Origin: CADEED01 sp035765415
GTDB lineage: Bacteria > Pseudomonadota > Gammaproteobacteria > Steroidobacterales > Steroidobacteraceae
Reading direction: 5' to 3'
NCBI GenBank assembly: GCA_035765415.1
Contig: DASTXR010000057.1
Span: 1 to 64,000, forward strand
Length of the DNA: 64,000 nucleotides
Of this stretch, positions 34,103 to 42,846 are shown one piece after another. The translations under genes and the position numbers were made by a program. Each line of letters opens with the position of its first letter. Positions within the stretch are counted from its first letter, which is position 1. Under the pieces are notes generated by a model, which had not been told where the DNA came from, did not search any database, and saw only the letters and a list, made by a program, of their open reading frames with translations.

Positions 34103-35992
34103 ATGCGCGGACTGATCCTGCTTTTGACGCTCGTTTGCGGCTCGGCTGTTGCGGGGCCGACCATCACTGCTCCACCAACCGCCAACGCGGGGTCGCGGGT
34201 AGAGATTACCGTCACCGGCGCAACCAGCGGGCCACACGACTATCTCACCGTGGCGCCCAAGGGAAGCCAGCAAGGTTTCTACGATCGAACGGAATCTGCG
34301 CCGGGGCCGGGCAAGTACCAGGTCAGGGTGGGCCCCAAGGCGGGTGATTTCGAGATCTGGCTGGTGCAGAGGGAGGGACGAGTGACTGTCGCGCGTCTCC
34401 CGCTGAAGGTTCTGCCAGTCAGCGCCACTGTCGCCGGGCCGACGCAAGCTCCAGCGGGCGCGGAGATCGAGGTCAAGTGGACCGGGCCGAAATACGAGCG
34501 CGACTACATTGCCGTGGGGAAGATCAATCCCCAGGAAGGAATTGCGGTCGCCTACAAGTCGGTCAGTTATGGAAATCCGGTCAAGATGCTGGCGCCACTC
34601 GAGCCTGGCAACTACGTAATTCGCTATCTCCTCGGCGACGGCAATGAGCCAATCGCGGGCGCAGAGCAGCCCATCACGGTGACCGCCGTCAGCGCCACGG
34701 TTACAGCGCCTGCCACGGTCGCGGCGGGTGTACCCATGTCCGTACAGTGGACAGGGCCTAACAATCCGGGCGACTTCCTGACCATCGTCAAGGCTGGCGC
34801 ACCCGAACGGACCTGGGGCCGCGATGCGAAGACGGCCAATGGCAATCCCAGCAAGTTCACCTCGCCTGATACGCCCGGCGAATGGGAAGTACGTTATCTC
34901 GCCGGCGGCAACACGCTGGCGCGTGCCAGATTCACGGTAGGTGGAATCAGCGGCTCGATCAGTGCCCCGGCGCAGGTAGCAGCCGGCGAAACTTTCAAGG
35001 TGAGCTGGAAAGGACCCGACAGCCCGCGCAACTTCATCAACGTTGTGGACAAGGGCAAGGGCGACGGCAACTACACAGGCGGGTTTGCCTGGACCGATTC
35101 GAGGCACAATCCAGCGACATTGGTTGCGCCGCTGACGCCCGGCGATTACGAGTTGATCTACTCGACGTCCGACAGATACCAACTGGCACGCGCTGCGCTC
35201 AAGGTGGTCGCGAGCAAGCAGGAACCGGGCAAGATCTCCGTCACGCAGGCGCCGGAAACGAAGTCCCGTGGTGCGGTCGAACTGATCCTCGATGCCTCCG
35301 GCAGCATGCTGCAGAAGTTGGGCCCGACGCGGCGTATCGACATCGCGAAGCAGACACTTACGAAGCTCACTTCCTCCACGATTCCCGCCGGCACGCCATT
35401 CGCGCTGCGCGTGTTCGGACGCGAAGTGAATTCCTGCCAGACCGATCTCGACGTGCCGGTGAGTCCGCTGAATCCCACGGCTGTCGGTCAGCGCATCGCC
35501 GCGTTGACCGCAAAGAACGGCGCGAAGACACCTATTGGCGCTTCGCTGGCCAAAGTGGCGGAGGACTTGAAAGGCATCCAGGGTGAGAGGCTGGTTGTTC
35601 TGATCACGGACGGCGAGGAAACCTGCGACGGTGATCCCGCTACGGAGATCGAGAAACTGCGCAAGGCCGGCATTGGCACGCGCGTCAGCATCGTCGGCTT
35701 CGCGCTCGATGACGAGAATCTCGCGGCGACGTTCCGGCGTTGGTCAGATCTCGGCGGCGGTGCGTTCTTTGATGCGAAAGACGCAGCGGGACTCGAGAAG
35801 TCGTTGAACGCAGCGCTGCGGCCACGCTTCGAAGTGGTCAACGCGCAGGGCCAGGTGATTGCGTCAGGCGTCGTCGGTGGGGACGCGGTGGATGTACCCG
35901 CGGGCAATCACACGGTTCGTATGAAGGATCGTGCGAATTCGGGCAAACCAGTAACCATTAGTCCGAAGCAGACGGCGACTACCACACTGTGA
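34103..35992 (+). CDS. Exported VWA-domain protein with four Ig-like repeats
   Basis: A 629-residue protein with a short signal peptide (MRGLILLLTLVCGSAVAG). About four repeats of roughly 90 residues follow, each opening with APxxxxAGxxxxVxWxGP and ending LxPGxYxxRY. A von Willebrand A domain comes next (about residues 395-560) with the MIDAS motif ILDASGSM and DGEETCDGDP, and a PEGA-like tail GDAVDVPAGNHTVRMKD. VWA domains bind metal and ligand proteins. It looks like a surface or periplasmic adhesion or assembly factor; its partner is unknown. Confidence 0.85.
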   Translation: MRGLILLLTLVCGSAVAGPTITAPPTANAGSRVEITVTGATSGPHDYLTVAPKGSQQGFYDRTESAPGPGKYQVRVGPKAGDFEIWLVQREGRVTVARLPLKVLPVSATVAGPTQAPAGAEIEVKWTGPKYERDYIAVGKINPQEGIAVAYKSVSYGNPVKMLAPLEPGNYVIRYLLGDGNEPIAGAEQPITVTAVSATVTAPATVAAGVPMSVQWTGPNNPGDFLTIVKAGAPERTWGRDAKTANGNPSKFTSPDTPGEWEVRYLAGGNTLARARFTVGGISGSISAPAQVAAGETFKVSWKGPDSPRNFINVVDKGKGDGNYTGGFAWTDSRHNPATLVAPLTPGDYELIYSTSDRYQLARAALKVVASKQEPGKISVTQAPETKSRGAVELILDASGSMLQKLGPTRRIDIAKQTLTKLTSSTIPAGTPFALRVFGREVNSCQTDLDVPVSPLNPTAVGQRIAALTAKNGAKTPIGASLAKVAEDLKGIQGERLVVLITDGEETCDGDPATEIEKLRKAGIGTRVSIVGFALDDENLAATFRRWSDLGGGAFFDAKDAAGLEKSLNAALRPRFEVVNAQGQVIASGVVGGDAVDVPAGNHTVRMKDRANSGKPVTISPKQTATTTL

Positions 35993-36054
35993 GCAACCGG
36001 CTGGGGGGTTGCGGGCTTGCACCGCGAATATTGGCGATCGGCCGGAAAATGTGA

Positions 36055-36128
36055 TGGAGCGGGTGATGGGAATCGAACCCACGTTAGTAGCTTGGGAAGC
36101 TACAGTTCTACCATTGAACTACACCCGC
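36055..36128 (-). tRNA. tRNA-Gly (anticodon CCC)
   Basis: A complete cloverleaf of 74 nt with encoded CCA. The 7-bp acceptor is GCGGGTG/CACCCGC, the D arm GTTC-AATGGTA-GAAC, the anticodon stem GTAGC/GCTAC with loop TTCCCAA giving anticodon CCC, and the T arm GTGGG-TTCGATT-CCCAT. It closely resembles E. coli glyU. It reads GGG codons and sits in the gap between the VWA gene and the nucleosidase gene. Confidence 0.95.
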
Positions 36129-36197
36129 GCCGCCCGTCAGTGAAACGGGGAAGCGAGAATAGCCGAGCCCGCTTTCCGATCACAACCGCGATTGAGC

Positions 36198-36779
36198 ATG
36201 CAACCGTCGAACCTGTTGATAGTCATGGCCCTGCCGCAGGAATCGCGCGGCCTGCTCGAGCAGGCCGGTGCGAACCTGTTGTACACGGGCGTGGGCAAGG
36301 TGAATGCCGCAGCGGCCCTCGCCCGCCGGTTGGCGGAGATGCGTTGCACCGGCGCGACCCAGCCGCTGGTGCTGAACCTGGGCACCGCCGGCAGCCGGAC
36401 GATTCCGGCCCACACGCTGGTGGCCTGCAATCGATTCGCGCAGCGGGATATGGACGTGAGTGGCCTCGGGTTCGCGCCGGGTGTCACGCCGTTCGATGCA
36501 ACCCCACCTGTTCTCGAGTTTCCAGCCGTGGTTACGCATCTGCCGCAGGTTCTCTGCTCCACGGCGGATTCGTTTGCCACACACCTGCACGAAGTCGCCG
36601 GTGACGTAGTCGACATGGAGGCGTACGCGCTGGCGCGCGTGTGCGTGGCGGAAAACGCGCGCTTCGGCTGCGTGAAGTACATCAGCGACGGCGCCGACAG
36701 CGATTCCGCCACACACTGGGAGGCGGCGCTGGATAATGCGGCCCGCGCTTTTGTCGAAGTCTATGAACGAATTACGTAA
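36198..36779 (+). CDS. Nucleosidase / purine phosphorylase family protein
   Basis: A 193-residue member of the PNP/UDP phosphorylase superfamily. It has an opening strand LLIVMALPQESRGL, the glycine segment GVGKVNAAAALA, and the characteristic VVDMEAYALARVC and KYISDGAD motifs that bind the nucleoside ribose and base. It is short compared with MTA/SAH nucleosidases (about 230), so it may be a specialised nucleosidase; the substrate is uncertain. An upstream TTG at 36192 would add two residues. Its 3' end overlaps trmB by 17 bases. Confidence 0.82.
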   Translation: MQPSNLLIVMALPQESRGLLEQAGANLLYTGVGKVNAAAALARRLAEMRCTGATQPLVLNLGTAGSRTIPAHTLVACNRFAQRDMDVSGLGFAPGVTPFDATPPVLEFPAVVTHLPQVLCSTADSFATHLHEVAGDVVDMEAYALARVCVAENARFGCVKYISDGADSDSATHWEAALDNAARAFVEVYERIT

Positions 36780-37491
36780 TCGCCCTATCCGCAGCTTTGT
36801 CATGCGCACCGGCCGCATGACGGTCGGGCAGACGCGTGCGCTCGAAGAGCTCTGGCCGAAATACGGCGTGGAATTTTCGCCGCAGGTGCTGGCGCTGGAC
36901 GAAGTTTTCGGGCGCGCCGCGCCGCGCACGCTGGAGATCGGATTCGGTAATGGCGAACATCTGGCGGCGCTCGCGACGGCGCATCCGGAGCGCGATTATT
37001 TCGGCATCGAAGTTCATCGCCCAGGTGTCGGCCACCTGTTGCTGCTGGCGGAAACCAACCACCTTACCAACGTGCGCGCCAGCTCGCATGACGCGGTCGA
37101 GGTGCTGCGCGAGCAGATCCCGCCTGCGTCGCTCGACGAAGTGCTGGTGCTGTTCCCCGATCCCTGGCACAAGAAGCGGCATCACAAGCGCCGGCTGATC
37201 CAGCCGCCGTTCGTGGAGCTGATCGCCTCGCGACTGCGTCCGGGCGGCGTGCTGCGACTAGCTACCGACTGGGAAGAATATGCGCTGCAGATGCTGGAGG
37301 TGCTGGGAGCCGCCAGTTCTATGTTCACCAACCTCTCGCCCTCCAGCGACTGGATGCCGCGGCCGGAAGAACGTGCGCCCACGCGCTTCGAGAAGCGCGG
37401 CGAGCGTCTCGGGCATGGAGTGTGGGACCTCGCGTTCCGCAGGGGGCAGCCCCCATTTCCTAGCAAAAAGGGTCAGCCCTCCGAGGACTGA
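36763..37491 (+). CDS. trmB: tRNA (guanine-N7)-methyltransferase TrmB
   Basis: A 242-residue enzyme that methylates G46 of tRNA. It shows RTLEIGFGNGEHL (SAM motif), FFGIEVH-like YFGIEVHRPGVG, and the family signature VLVLFPDPWHKKRHHKRRL followed by ATDWEEYA. The start at 36763 (MNELRNRPIRSFV) is in the usual context; a longer frame upstream lies inside the previous gene. The last 16 codons (RGQPPFPSKKGQPSED) are encoded by the family B inverted repeat, which also supplies the stop. The native C-terminus has therefore apparently been replaced or extended by repeat DNA. Confidence 0.95.
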   Translation: MNELRNRPIRSFVMRTGRMTVGQTRALEELWPKYGVEFSPQVLALDEVFGRAAPRTLEIGFGNGEHLAALATAHPERDYFGIEVHRPGVGHLLLLAETNHLTNVRASSHDAVEVLREQIPPASLDEVLVLFPDPWHKKRHHKRRLIQPPFVELIASRLRPGGVLRLATDWEEYALQMLEVLGAASSMFTNLSPSSDWMPRPEERAPTRFEKRGERLGHGVWDLAFRRGQPPFPSKKGQPSED

Positions 37492-37522
37492 CCCTTTTTG
37501 CTAGGAAACGGGGGCTGCCCCC
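37442..37522. repeat. Gene-end inverted repeat, family B
   Basis: Arms 37442-37481 and 37483-37522 (40 bases each, two mismatches) are separated by one base. They contain GGGGGCAGCCCCC and the TAGCAAAAAGGGTCAG segment and match the copy at 4792-4889. The element spans the end of trmB and reaches three bases from the GH43 stop, so the convergent genes share it as a 3'-end element. Confidence 0.92.
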
Positions 37523-37525
37523 CTC

Positions 37526-39202
37526 TTACGGGCGGAGAAGGATCTTGCGCTCCTCGATCAGGCCGGTGTCGCCCGTCACGCGCAGCGTGTATGCGCCGGC
37601 CGGCATATCAGCGGTGCTCAGCGTGTGTGACGCGCCGTTGAACGCGCCTTCCGCCCACACGAGGCCGTTGCGGTCGGTGATGCTCACGCGCTTCTCGCCT
37701 TTCATCGCCGCGGACAGCGTGACGCTGAGCTCTCGCGCGAGAGTGTTGATCGATAGCTGCATCCCGGCAGGTGTATTGGCCGCCAGCGTGCTGGACCCCG
37801 TCGCGGCGCTCGTGGCGACGCCCGACGCCGTGAGCGCGGTCGATGAGCTCACGAACTCGAACGTCCACTGCTGGTTGTTGCTCGGGTTGTCGAACCACAT
37901 CTGCATGGCCGCGCCATCCGCGGTCTGGCCGCCCGTGTCGATCGCCTTGCCATTCGCGCGGTTGATCACCTTGTAGAAGGTGCCGACGGGCACCACGGTC
38001 CACTGCTGGTTCGGGCTGCTGCCATTGGCCCACTGCCCGACGATGGAACCGTCGGCCGTGCGGCCGATGCTGTCGAGGTACTTGCCGCCCGTGACGGCGC
38101 GAAGCCTGGAGAAGCCGCCCGCGGTAGTTAGCACCCAGCGCTGGTTCAGGCTCGCGCTCGACGCCCATTGCGCGACGTTGGCTCCGTCGGCGGTGGCGCC
38201 GAGATTGTCGAGGTACTTGCCGCTGGCTCTATTGCGCAGCTTGTACGTGCCGTTCGCCGGCGGTTGTCCGGTCGGCGGTGTCGTCACCCCGCCCGCGACC
38301 GGCCAGCCGTTGCTGAACGTCATCGTGGTGACGCGCAGCTTGGGCGCACCATTGTCGTTGCCGTCGTAGAAGTGATACGTGAGCCGGCCTTCGCCGTAGC
38401 CGACGTGACCCGGGCCGATGAAGCGGCCGTCGCGGTTCGGCAGGAACACGCTGCCGGCACCGCTGCCACCGGTGAGCACGCTGACGCCGTTCTTGTCGAG
38501 GTACGGCCCCGTGACGCTGGTCGAACGCGCGACCATCGCGGTGTACCCGCTGTTCACGCCCTGGCAGCACAGGCCGCGCTGGAAGAACAGGTAGTAGAGG
38601 CTGCCGTCCTTGTGCAGGTACGGCGCTTCGACCTGGCCGGGCACGAGATCCCAGCGCGAGGAATTCAGCGGTTTACCCGTGGACGTATTCAACTGCAGCA
38701 GGTCGATGCCCGTCTGCCAGTTTCCCCACGTGAGCCACTGGTTGCTGCCATCGACGAGCGGCGCCGGATCGATGGCGTTGTTGCCAGCGACCACGAGTCC
38801 CTGGTCCGTCCACGGCCCGGCCAGGTTGTTAGCCGTGGCGAGGCCGATGGCGGCCGGCGCACCCTGGCCCGCGCAGGAGTAGTAGAGGCGGTACTGGCTG
38901 CCCACCTTGATGACATCCGGCGCCCAGAAAAAGCCGCCGAAGCCCGTGACGTAATTGTTGATCCAGCTCGGCCAGGTGCCGACTGGAAAAACCGGCGCTT
39001 CCGCGCGCCAGCCGCTGAAATCGGCGTTGGGCGATGACATCGCGAACACGCCATCGCCGGTGGTGAAGATCCAGTAGCGGCCGTCGTTGTTGCGGATCAT
39101 TCGCGACGGATCGTGGCTCGGCGCCACCTGTGCATTCGCGGTGTGGACCAGCGCGAACAACGTCGCGATGGCGAGACATGTCCCTATGAGACTCTTGCGC
39201 AT
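37526..39202 (-). CDS. Secreted GH43-type arabinanase with ricin-lectin and sorting-like domain
   Basis: A 558-residue exported protein. A signal peptide (MRKSLIGTCLAIATLFALVH) is followed by a five-bladed propeller with HDPSRMIRNNDGRYWIFTTG, WAPDVIKVGSQYRLYYSC, AIDPAPLVDGSNQWLTWGNW and VEAPYLHKDGSLYYLFF, matching GH43 endo-arabinanases, so it probably cleaves arabinan. A ricin-type beta-trefoil (about residues 310-450, repeated QW motifs and YKLRNRASGKYLD) should bind sugar. The last 70 residues resemble a Bacteroidetes-type T9SS C-terminal domain (LPAGAYTLRV-like). Its stop lies three bases from the family B repeat. Confidence 0.88.
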   Translation of the reverse strand: MRKSLIGTCLAIATLFALVHTANAQVAPSHDPSRMIRNNDGRYWIFTTGDGVFAMSSPNADFSGWRAEAPVFPVGTWPSWINNYVTGFGGFFWAPDVIKVGSQYRLYYSCAGQGAPAAIGLATANNLAGPWTDQGLVVAGNNAIDPAPLVDGSNQWLTWGNWQTGIDLLQLNTSTGKPLNSSRWDLVPGQVEAPYLHKDGSLYYLFFQRGLCCQGVNSGYTAMVARSTSVTGPYLDKNGVSVLTGGSGAGSVFLPNRDGRFIGPGHVGYGEGRLTYHFYDGNDNGAPKLRVTTMTFSNGWPVAGGVTTPPTGQPPANGTYKLRNRASGKYLDNLGATADGANVAQWASSASLNQRWVLTTAGGFSRLRAVTGGKYLDSIGRTADGSIVGQWANGSSPNQQWTVVPVGTFYKVINRANGKAIDTGGQTADGAAMQMWFDNPSNNQQWTFEFVSSSTALTASGVATSAATGSSTLAANTPAGMQLSINTLARELSVTLSAAMKGEKRVSITDRNGLVWAEGAFNGASHTLSTADMPAGAYTLRVTGDTGLIEERKILLRP

Positions 39203-39242
39203 GACGTACTCCCTGTAGCGTCTTTATTTGTCGCGCGCGAGT
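39203..39242. other. Upstream of GH43 gene, no gene
   Basis: A short gap carrying the likely promoter and leader of the GH43 gene, including TTTATTTG near 39223. Nothing further can be assigned. Confidence 0.3.
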
Positions 39243-39815
39243 CTACGCCGCGAATTTGCGCGACACATCCAACATACCCAAAGTCATAACAATCGCTGTC
39301 GATTGCGATATGGCACTAACTAGCCGCCAGCGCCGCGGGTAACGGTAGAAGTTCACCTGTACGAGGCTGCGAAAATTCTGAGTGCGCGCGGGAGGATCGG
39401 CACGGCGCAACCATTTCCACTTCACTTCCGGAGTGTGCTCGCAGGTCGCCAGTTCACGGCGAACGCGCTTCTCCAGGCGGCGCGCCGCCCAGTTGCCGAG
39501 TCCGTGGGCCGCCGGGGACTCGTCGCCGCCGTTCGCCGCCGGCTGATCGAGCGCCGTGCGAAATGCTGTCACTGCTTCGCCGAACGCGTACGACAGTCGC
39601 GCGGTGTTGCGCGCCATGATGTCCCGCGCATCGTCCGCTCCCTTCCTGACCTTGCCGCGAACCCGCTCGTGCGTCTCGGGGTCAGTGTGTTTTTACGCGA
39701 AGACACCTATGGCCGCGGTGAGTGCCTGGGCGATCAGCACACGTCCCGTCGTCGAATTCACGAAATCCATGATCGGGCCCTTGCGGACCGACTTCGGAAT
39801 CTTGACGCCGACCAC
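39243..39815 (-). pseudogene. Probable decayed gene with an in-frame stop
   Basis: On the minus strand, a frame beginning near a GTG at 39815 (or ATG at 39770) reads VGVKIPKSVRKGPIMDFVN and TTGRVLIAQALTAAIGVFA, then meets TAA at 39693-39695. It continues in the same frame with KHTDPETHERVRGKVRKG, ADDARDIMARNTARLSYAFG and EAVTAFRTALDQP down to 39243. The two halves read like one short helical protein. The continuity suggests a nonsense mutation, although two small genes or no gene cannot be excluded. Function unknown. Confidence 0.4.
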
Positions 39816-39882
39816 CTGCCCCGCGTGGGGTCCTGATGTCAGCGGACGAAGAAGATGTCGTAGTCCATTTCGGCGGCTGCTT

Positions 39883-40515
39883 TCAGAGCCCGGCAAAACT
39901 GGCGCGTAGGCCGTCGACGACAAACTGGACCGCCAGCGCTCCCAGCACCACGCCGAACAGGCGGTTCGCCACGTTCGTACCGGTAACACCGATGACGCGC
40001 ATCAAAGGTCCGGACACCCACATGGCGAACAGGCACAGCGCGAGCACCGCCAGGGCGCAGGCGAACATCACCAGGAACTGGACCGGATGTTCGGTCACGG
40101 GAATGGGTCCAAACCAGAGCAGGAGCGTGGTCAGCGCACCAGGACCAGCCATGAAGGGGAATGCAAGAGGGAAAACCGAAATGTCCGCACGCTTTTTGCT
40201 CTCGACTTTCTCGTCGTCCGAGGTACGCGTCCCGGATTCACGCGCGAACACCATCTCGAGTGCGATCAGGAACAGCAACAAGCCGCCAAAAATCCTGAAC
40301 GAGTCGATGGCTATGCCCATCGACGCCAGGAATCCGGCACCAACTACCGCGAATAGCAGGAGTATTCCGCTTGCGACTAGCACGGACTTCAGGGCCATCT
40401 TGTGTTTGTAAGAGTCGCTCGCACCTTCGGTGAGCCCCGAGAACACCGGGATCAGCGAGATCGGCTCGACCACTACGAAGAACACGATGAAAAACTTGAT
40501 GGCCTGTTCGAGCAT
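39883..40515 (-). CDS. MarC family inner-membrane transporter
   Basis: A 210-residue membrane protein with six helices, starting MLEQAIKFFIVFFVVVEPIS. It has the MarC features of paired glycine-rich helices such as FRIFGGLLLFLIALEMVFA and FPLAFPFMAGPGALTTLLLW. Function in the family (NAAT transporter) is only loosely defined. A start at 40569 would add 18 residues. The adjacent DUF6763 gene is divergent, so the 112 bases between probably hold two promoters. Confidence 0.88.
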   Translation of the reverse strand: MLEQAIKFFIVFFVVVEPISLIPVFSGLTEGASDSYKHKMALKSVLVASGILLLFAVVGAGFLASMGIAIDSFRIFGGLLLFLIALEMVFARESGTRTSDDEKVESKKRADISVFPLAFPFMAGPGALTTLLLWFGPIPVTEHPVQFLVMFACALAVLALCLFAMWVSGPLMRVIGVTGTNVANRLFGVVLGALAVQFVVDGLRASFAGL

Positions 40516-40627
40516 GATGCTTTGCGCAAGAAATTCGTTCTTGTAAGTGTCAACTTTCGGGAGCAACATGAAGTTGAATCACGGAAGGCACAGGCAGCAT
40601 AGCAGCATCACGATTCGGAGGGATTCG

Positions 40628-40939
40628 ATGAAACCCACCATCGGTAACTGGTACCGCATTCAAGGAAGCGATTCGTTCGAAGTCGTCGCCCTCGACGAGG
40701 ACGACGGAACGATCGAGCTGCAGTACTTCGATGGCACGGTGGAAGAAATGGATCTCGAAGACTGGCAGGCCGCGCACGAAGGTGGCGCCCTCGAAGAAAT
40801 CGAACCCCCCGAAGACTGGACCGGCTCCGTGGATGTCGACCCCGAGGAAGACGATGCGCGCGGCACCGTGGGATACGACAAGGAAGACGACCGTCGCCAG
40901 AGCGCCGGCAAACTCGAGGGCCTCGATCTCTTCGAGTAA
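40628..40939 (+). CDS. Small acidic DUF6763-type protein
   Basis: A 103-residue acidic protein beginning MKPTIGNWYRIQGSDSFEVV, with FDGTVEEMDLEDWQAAHEGG and a Glu/Asp-rich C-terminus. This matches the small gammaproteobacterial family DUF6763, whose function is unknown. The ribosome site GGAGGG sits correctly before ATG 40628; an open frame runs further upstream but is not needed. Confidence 0.8.
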   Translation: MKPTIGNWYRIQGSDSFEVVALDEDDGTIELQYFDGTVEEMDLEDWQAAHEGGALEEIEPPEDWTGSVDVDPEEDDARGTVGYDKEDDRRQSAGKLEGLDLFE

Positions 40940-40960
40940 ATCTCTTACGAGTCTCTCTAA

Positions 40961-40978
40961 CTCTAGATCTAACTAGAG
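40961..40978. repeat. CTAG-rich hairpin at gene end
   Basis: CTCTAG-ATCTAA-CTAGAG is a 6-bp perfect stem with a 6-base loop. It contains two CTAG tetramers, which are very rare elsewhere in the window, and overlaps the Rieske gene stop (TAG, complement of 40973-40975). It is placed between convergent genes as a possible terminator; there is no T-run. Confidence 0.5.
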
Positions 40979-41368
40979 CGGCGCATTCGCCAGCCGCTCC
41001 ACGTCGACTCCCTCCGCCAGCAGCACGAATCCGTTCAGCACCTCGACCGGCACCGGCGTCAGCGACTGCCCCGGGCACGGACCGGCGATGCACAACCCGT
41101 TGTCGCGCGCGAACAGCGCGCCGTGTGAAGCGCACAGGATGAGATTGCGATCCGGCGTCAGGAACCTGTGAGGCCGGAAGTTGAGCGGATGCCCGGCGTG
41201 CGGGCAGTAATTCACGTAGGCGGCGATGCCGTCCGCGGTCTTGACGATGAATCCGCGCAGCGGCCAGTCTCCCTCGCCCACCGCGAACCCCCTGCTGCCC
41301 GTCTCTTCGAGCTCAGGCAACGAGCAGAGCACACGCGCGAGATCAATTTCTCGCGGCGCTGATGTCAC
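40973..41368 (-). CDS. Rieske [2Fe-2S] domain protein
   Basis: A 131-residue protein with the Rieske cluster-binding motifs CPHAGH and CASHGALF (C-x-H and C-x2-H), as in ferredoxin components of dioxygenases and related proteins. It is a stand-alone Rieske protein that probably transfers electrons to an unidentified partner. It overlaps the start of the MFS permease gene by 26 bases, which suggests coordinated expression. Confidence 0.88.
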   Translation of the reverse strand: MTSAPREIDLARVLCSLPELEETGSRGFAVGEGDWPLRGFIVKTADGIAAYVNYCPHAGHPLNFRPHRFLTPDRNLILCASHGALFARDNGLCIAGPCPGQSLTPVPVEVLNGFVLLAEGVDVERLANAPL

Positions 41369-42776
41369 GGCGAGACAGCCACATGAGCAGCAGGAGCCCG
41401 GGGAAACTCAGCAACGCGGTATAGAGGAAGAAGTCGCCGTAGCCGAGCGCATCGACCATGAACCCCGACGTTCCCATGAGCAGTTTTCCCGGCAGCGAAT
41501 ACAACGACGACAACACCGCGTACTGCGTCGCCGTGTATTTCGCGCTGGTGAGACTCGACATGAAGGCGATGAGCGCGGTGCCGTGCACGCCGAGCGCGAG
41601 ATTGTCGAAGCTCACGATGGTGGCCAGCCCCAGGTCGGTCGCCGGGCCGCGCATCGTGATCTGTTCGACCCAGAAACCGAAGAACCCGCTGCATGCGCAC
41701 TCGAGCGGCGCATGGCACGCATAGGCGCCGTAGGTCGCGTACAGAACATTCGAGACGATCACCAGCACGCTGCCTAACAACAGGCCCTTGATGCGACCCA
41801 CCTTTGCGACGATGACGCCACCGAGCACCGCACCCACGAGCGTCGAAGGCCAGCCGAAGAATTTCGCGACCACGCCAACCTCCGTGACCGAAAAACCCAT
41901 GTCGATGTAGAACGGGTTGGTCATCGTTCCCATCACGTAGTCGGTCAGCCGGTACGTGCTGATGAACGCGAAGATCAACAGGCCGAGCCCGAGCCCGTAT
42001 CGGCCGAAGAAATCCATGACCGGCCCAGCCACCGCGCCGATGAACCACGCGCCGGCGGCCCGCAACCAGCCTGGCCAGTGCGAGCGCGAGGCGAGCCAGC
42101 CCACCACGCGCGCCTCGCGTTGCAGGACCGTCTCGGCGATGGCGCGCACGGGTTCGTGCACCAGCAACGTGGTGACCACGCCGATCGACATCAGCGCCGC
42201 CATGGTCAGGTAGCTCGTGCGGAACCCGGATTCGCCGGCGATGATCAGCGCGCCCGCCGATGCCACCATGAGCGCTGTCCGATAACCGATCTGGTACGCG
42301 GCGGCCATCGCGCCCTGCTTGTCCGCGGACGCCGATTCGATGCGCCACGCGTCGATGGCGATGTCCTGCGTGGCGGCGAAGAACGCGACGCCGAGCGCGA
42401 ACATCGCCACTCGCAGCACACTCTCGCCCGGATCGCTGAGCGCGAGATTCGCGAGGCAGATGCCGACACCGATCTGCGCGAGCAGCATCCAGGAACGCCG
42501 CCTGCCTAACAATCTGTCGAGCATGGGCAGCGCGAACCGGTCGACGATGGGCGCCCACATCCACTTGAAGGAGTACATGAGCCCCACCCAGGCGAGCATG
42601 CCGATGGTGGCGCGCTGGATGTGTTCGGTACGCAGCCAGGCCGACAGCGTCGAGAACACCAGGTAGAAAGGCAGGCCCGCCGAGAAACCGAGGAACAACA
42701 TCGAAAGGACCGGGCGTTCGCCGTAAACGAGCAGCGCCTGTCCCCAGCTGCGGCGCGCGGGGGTTTCAGTGGCCAT
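41343..42776 (-). CDS. AmpG-like MFS permease
   Basis: A 477-residue integral membrane protein with about 12-14 helices. It starts MATETPARRSWGQALLVYGE and shows AmpG-like sequence in the first half, for example MLFLGFSAGLPFYLVFSTLS. AmpG proteins import muropeptides for cell-wall recycling; here that role is inferred from family resemblance only. The Rieske gene overlaps its 3' end. Confidence 0.85.
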   Translation of the reverse strand: MATETPARRSWGQALLVYGERPVLSMLFLGFSAGLPFYLVFSTLSAWLRTEHIQRATIGMLAWVGLMYSFKWMWAPIVDRFALPMLDRLLGRRRSWMLLAQIGVGICLANLALSDPGESVLRVAMFALGVAFFAATQDIAIDAWRIESASADKQGAMAAAYQIGYRTALMVASAGALIIAGESGFRTSYLTMAALMSIGVVTTLLVHEPVRAIAETVLQREARVVGWLASRSHWPGWLRAAGAWFIGAVAGPVMDFFGRYGLGLGLLIFAFISTYRLTDYVMGTMTNPFYIDMGFSVTEVGVVAKFFGWPSTLVGAVLGGVIVAKVGRIKGLLLGSVLVIVSNVLYATYGAYACHAPLECACSGFFGFWVEQITMRGPATDLGLATIVSFDNLALGVHGTALIAFMSSLTSAKYTATQYAVLSSLYSLPGKLLMGTSGFMVDALGYGDFFLYTALLSFPGLLLLMWLSRRDISAARN

Positions 42777-42846
42777 GTGAGAGCGGGTTATGCCTGCTGT
42801 TCGGCGGTATCATGCGCACCGCCGCATCATACGGAAGACGCTGACC

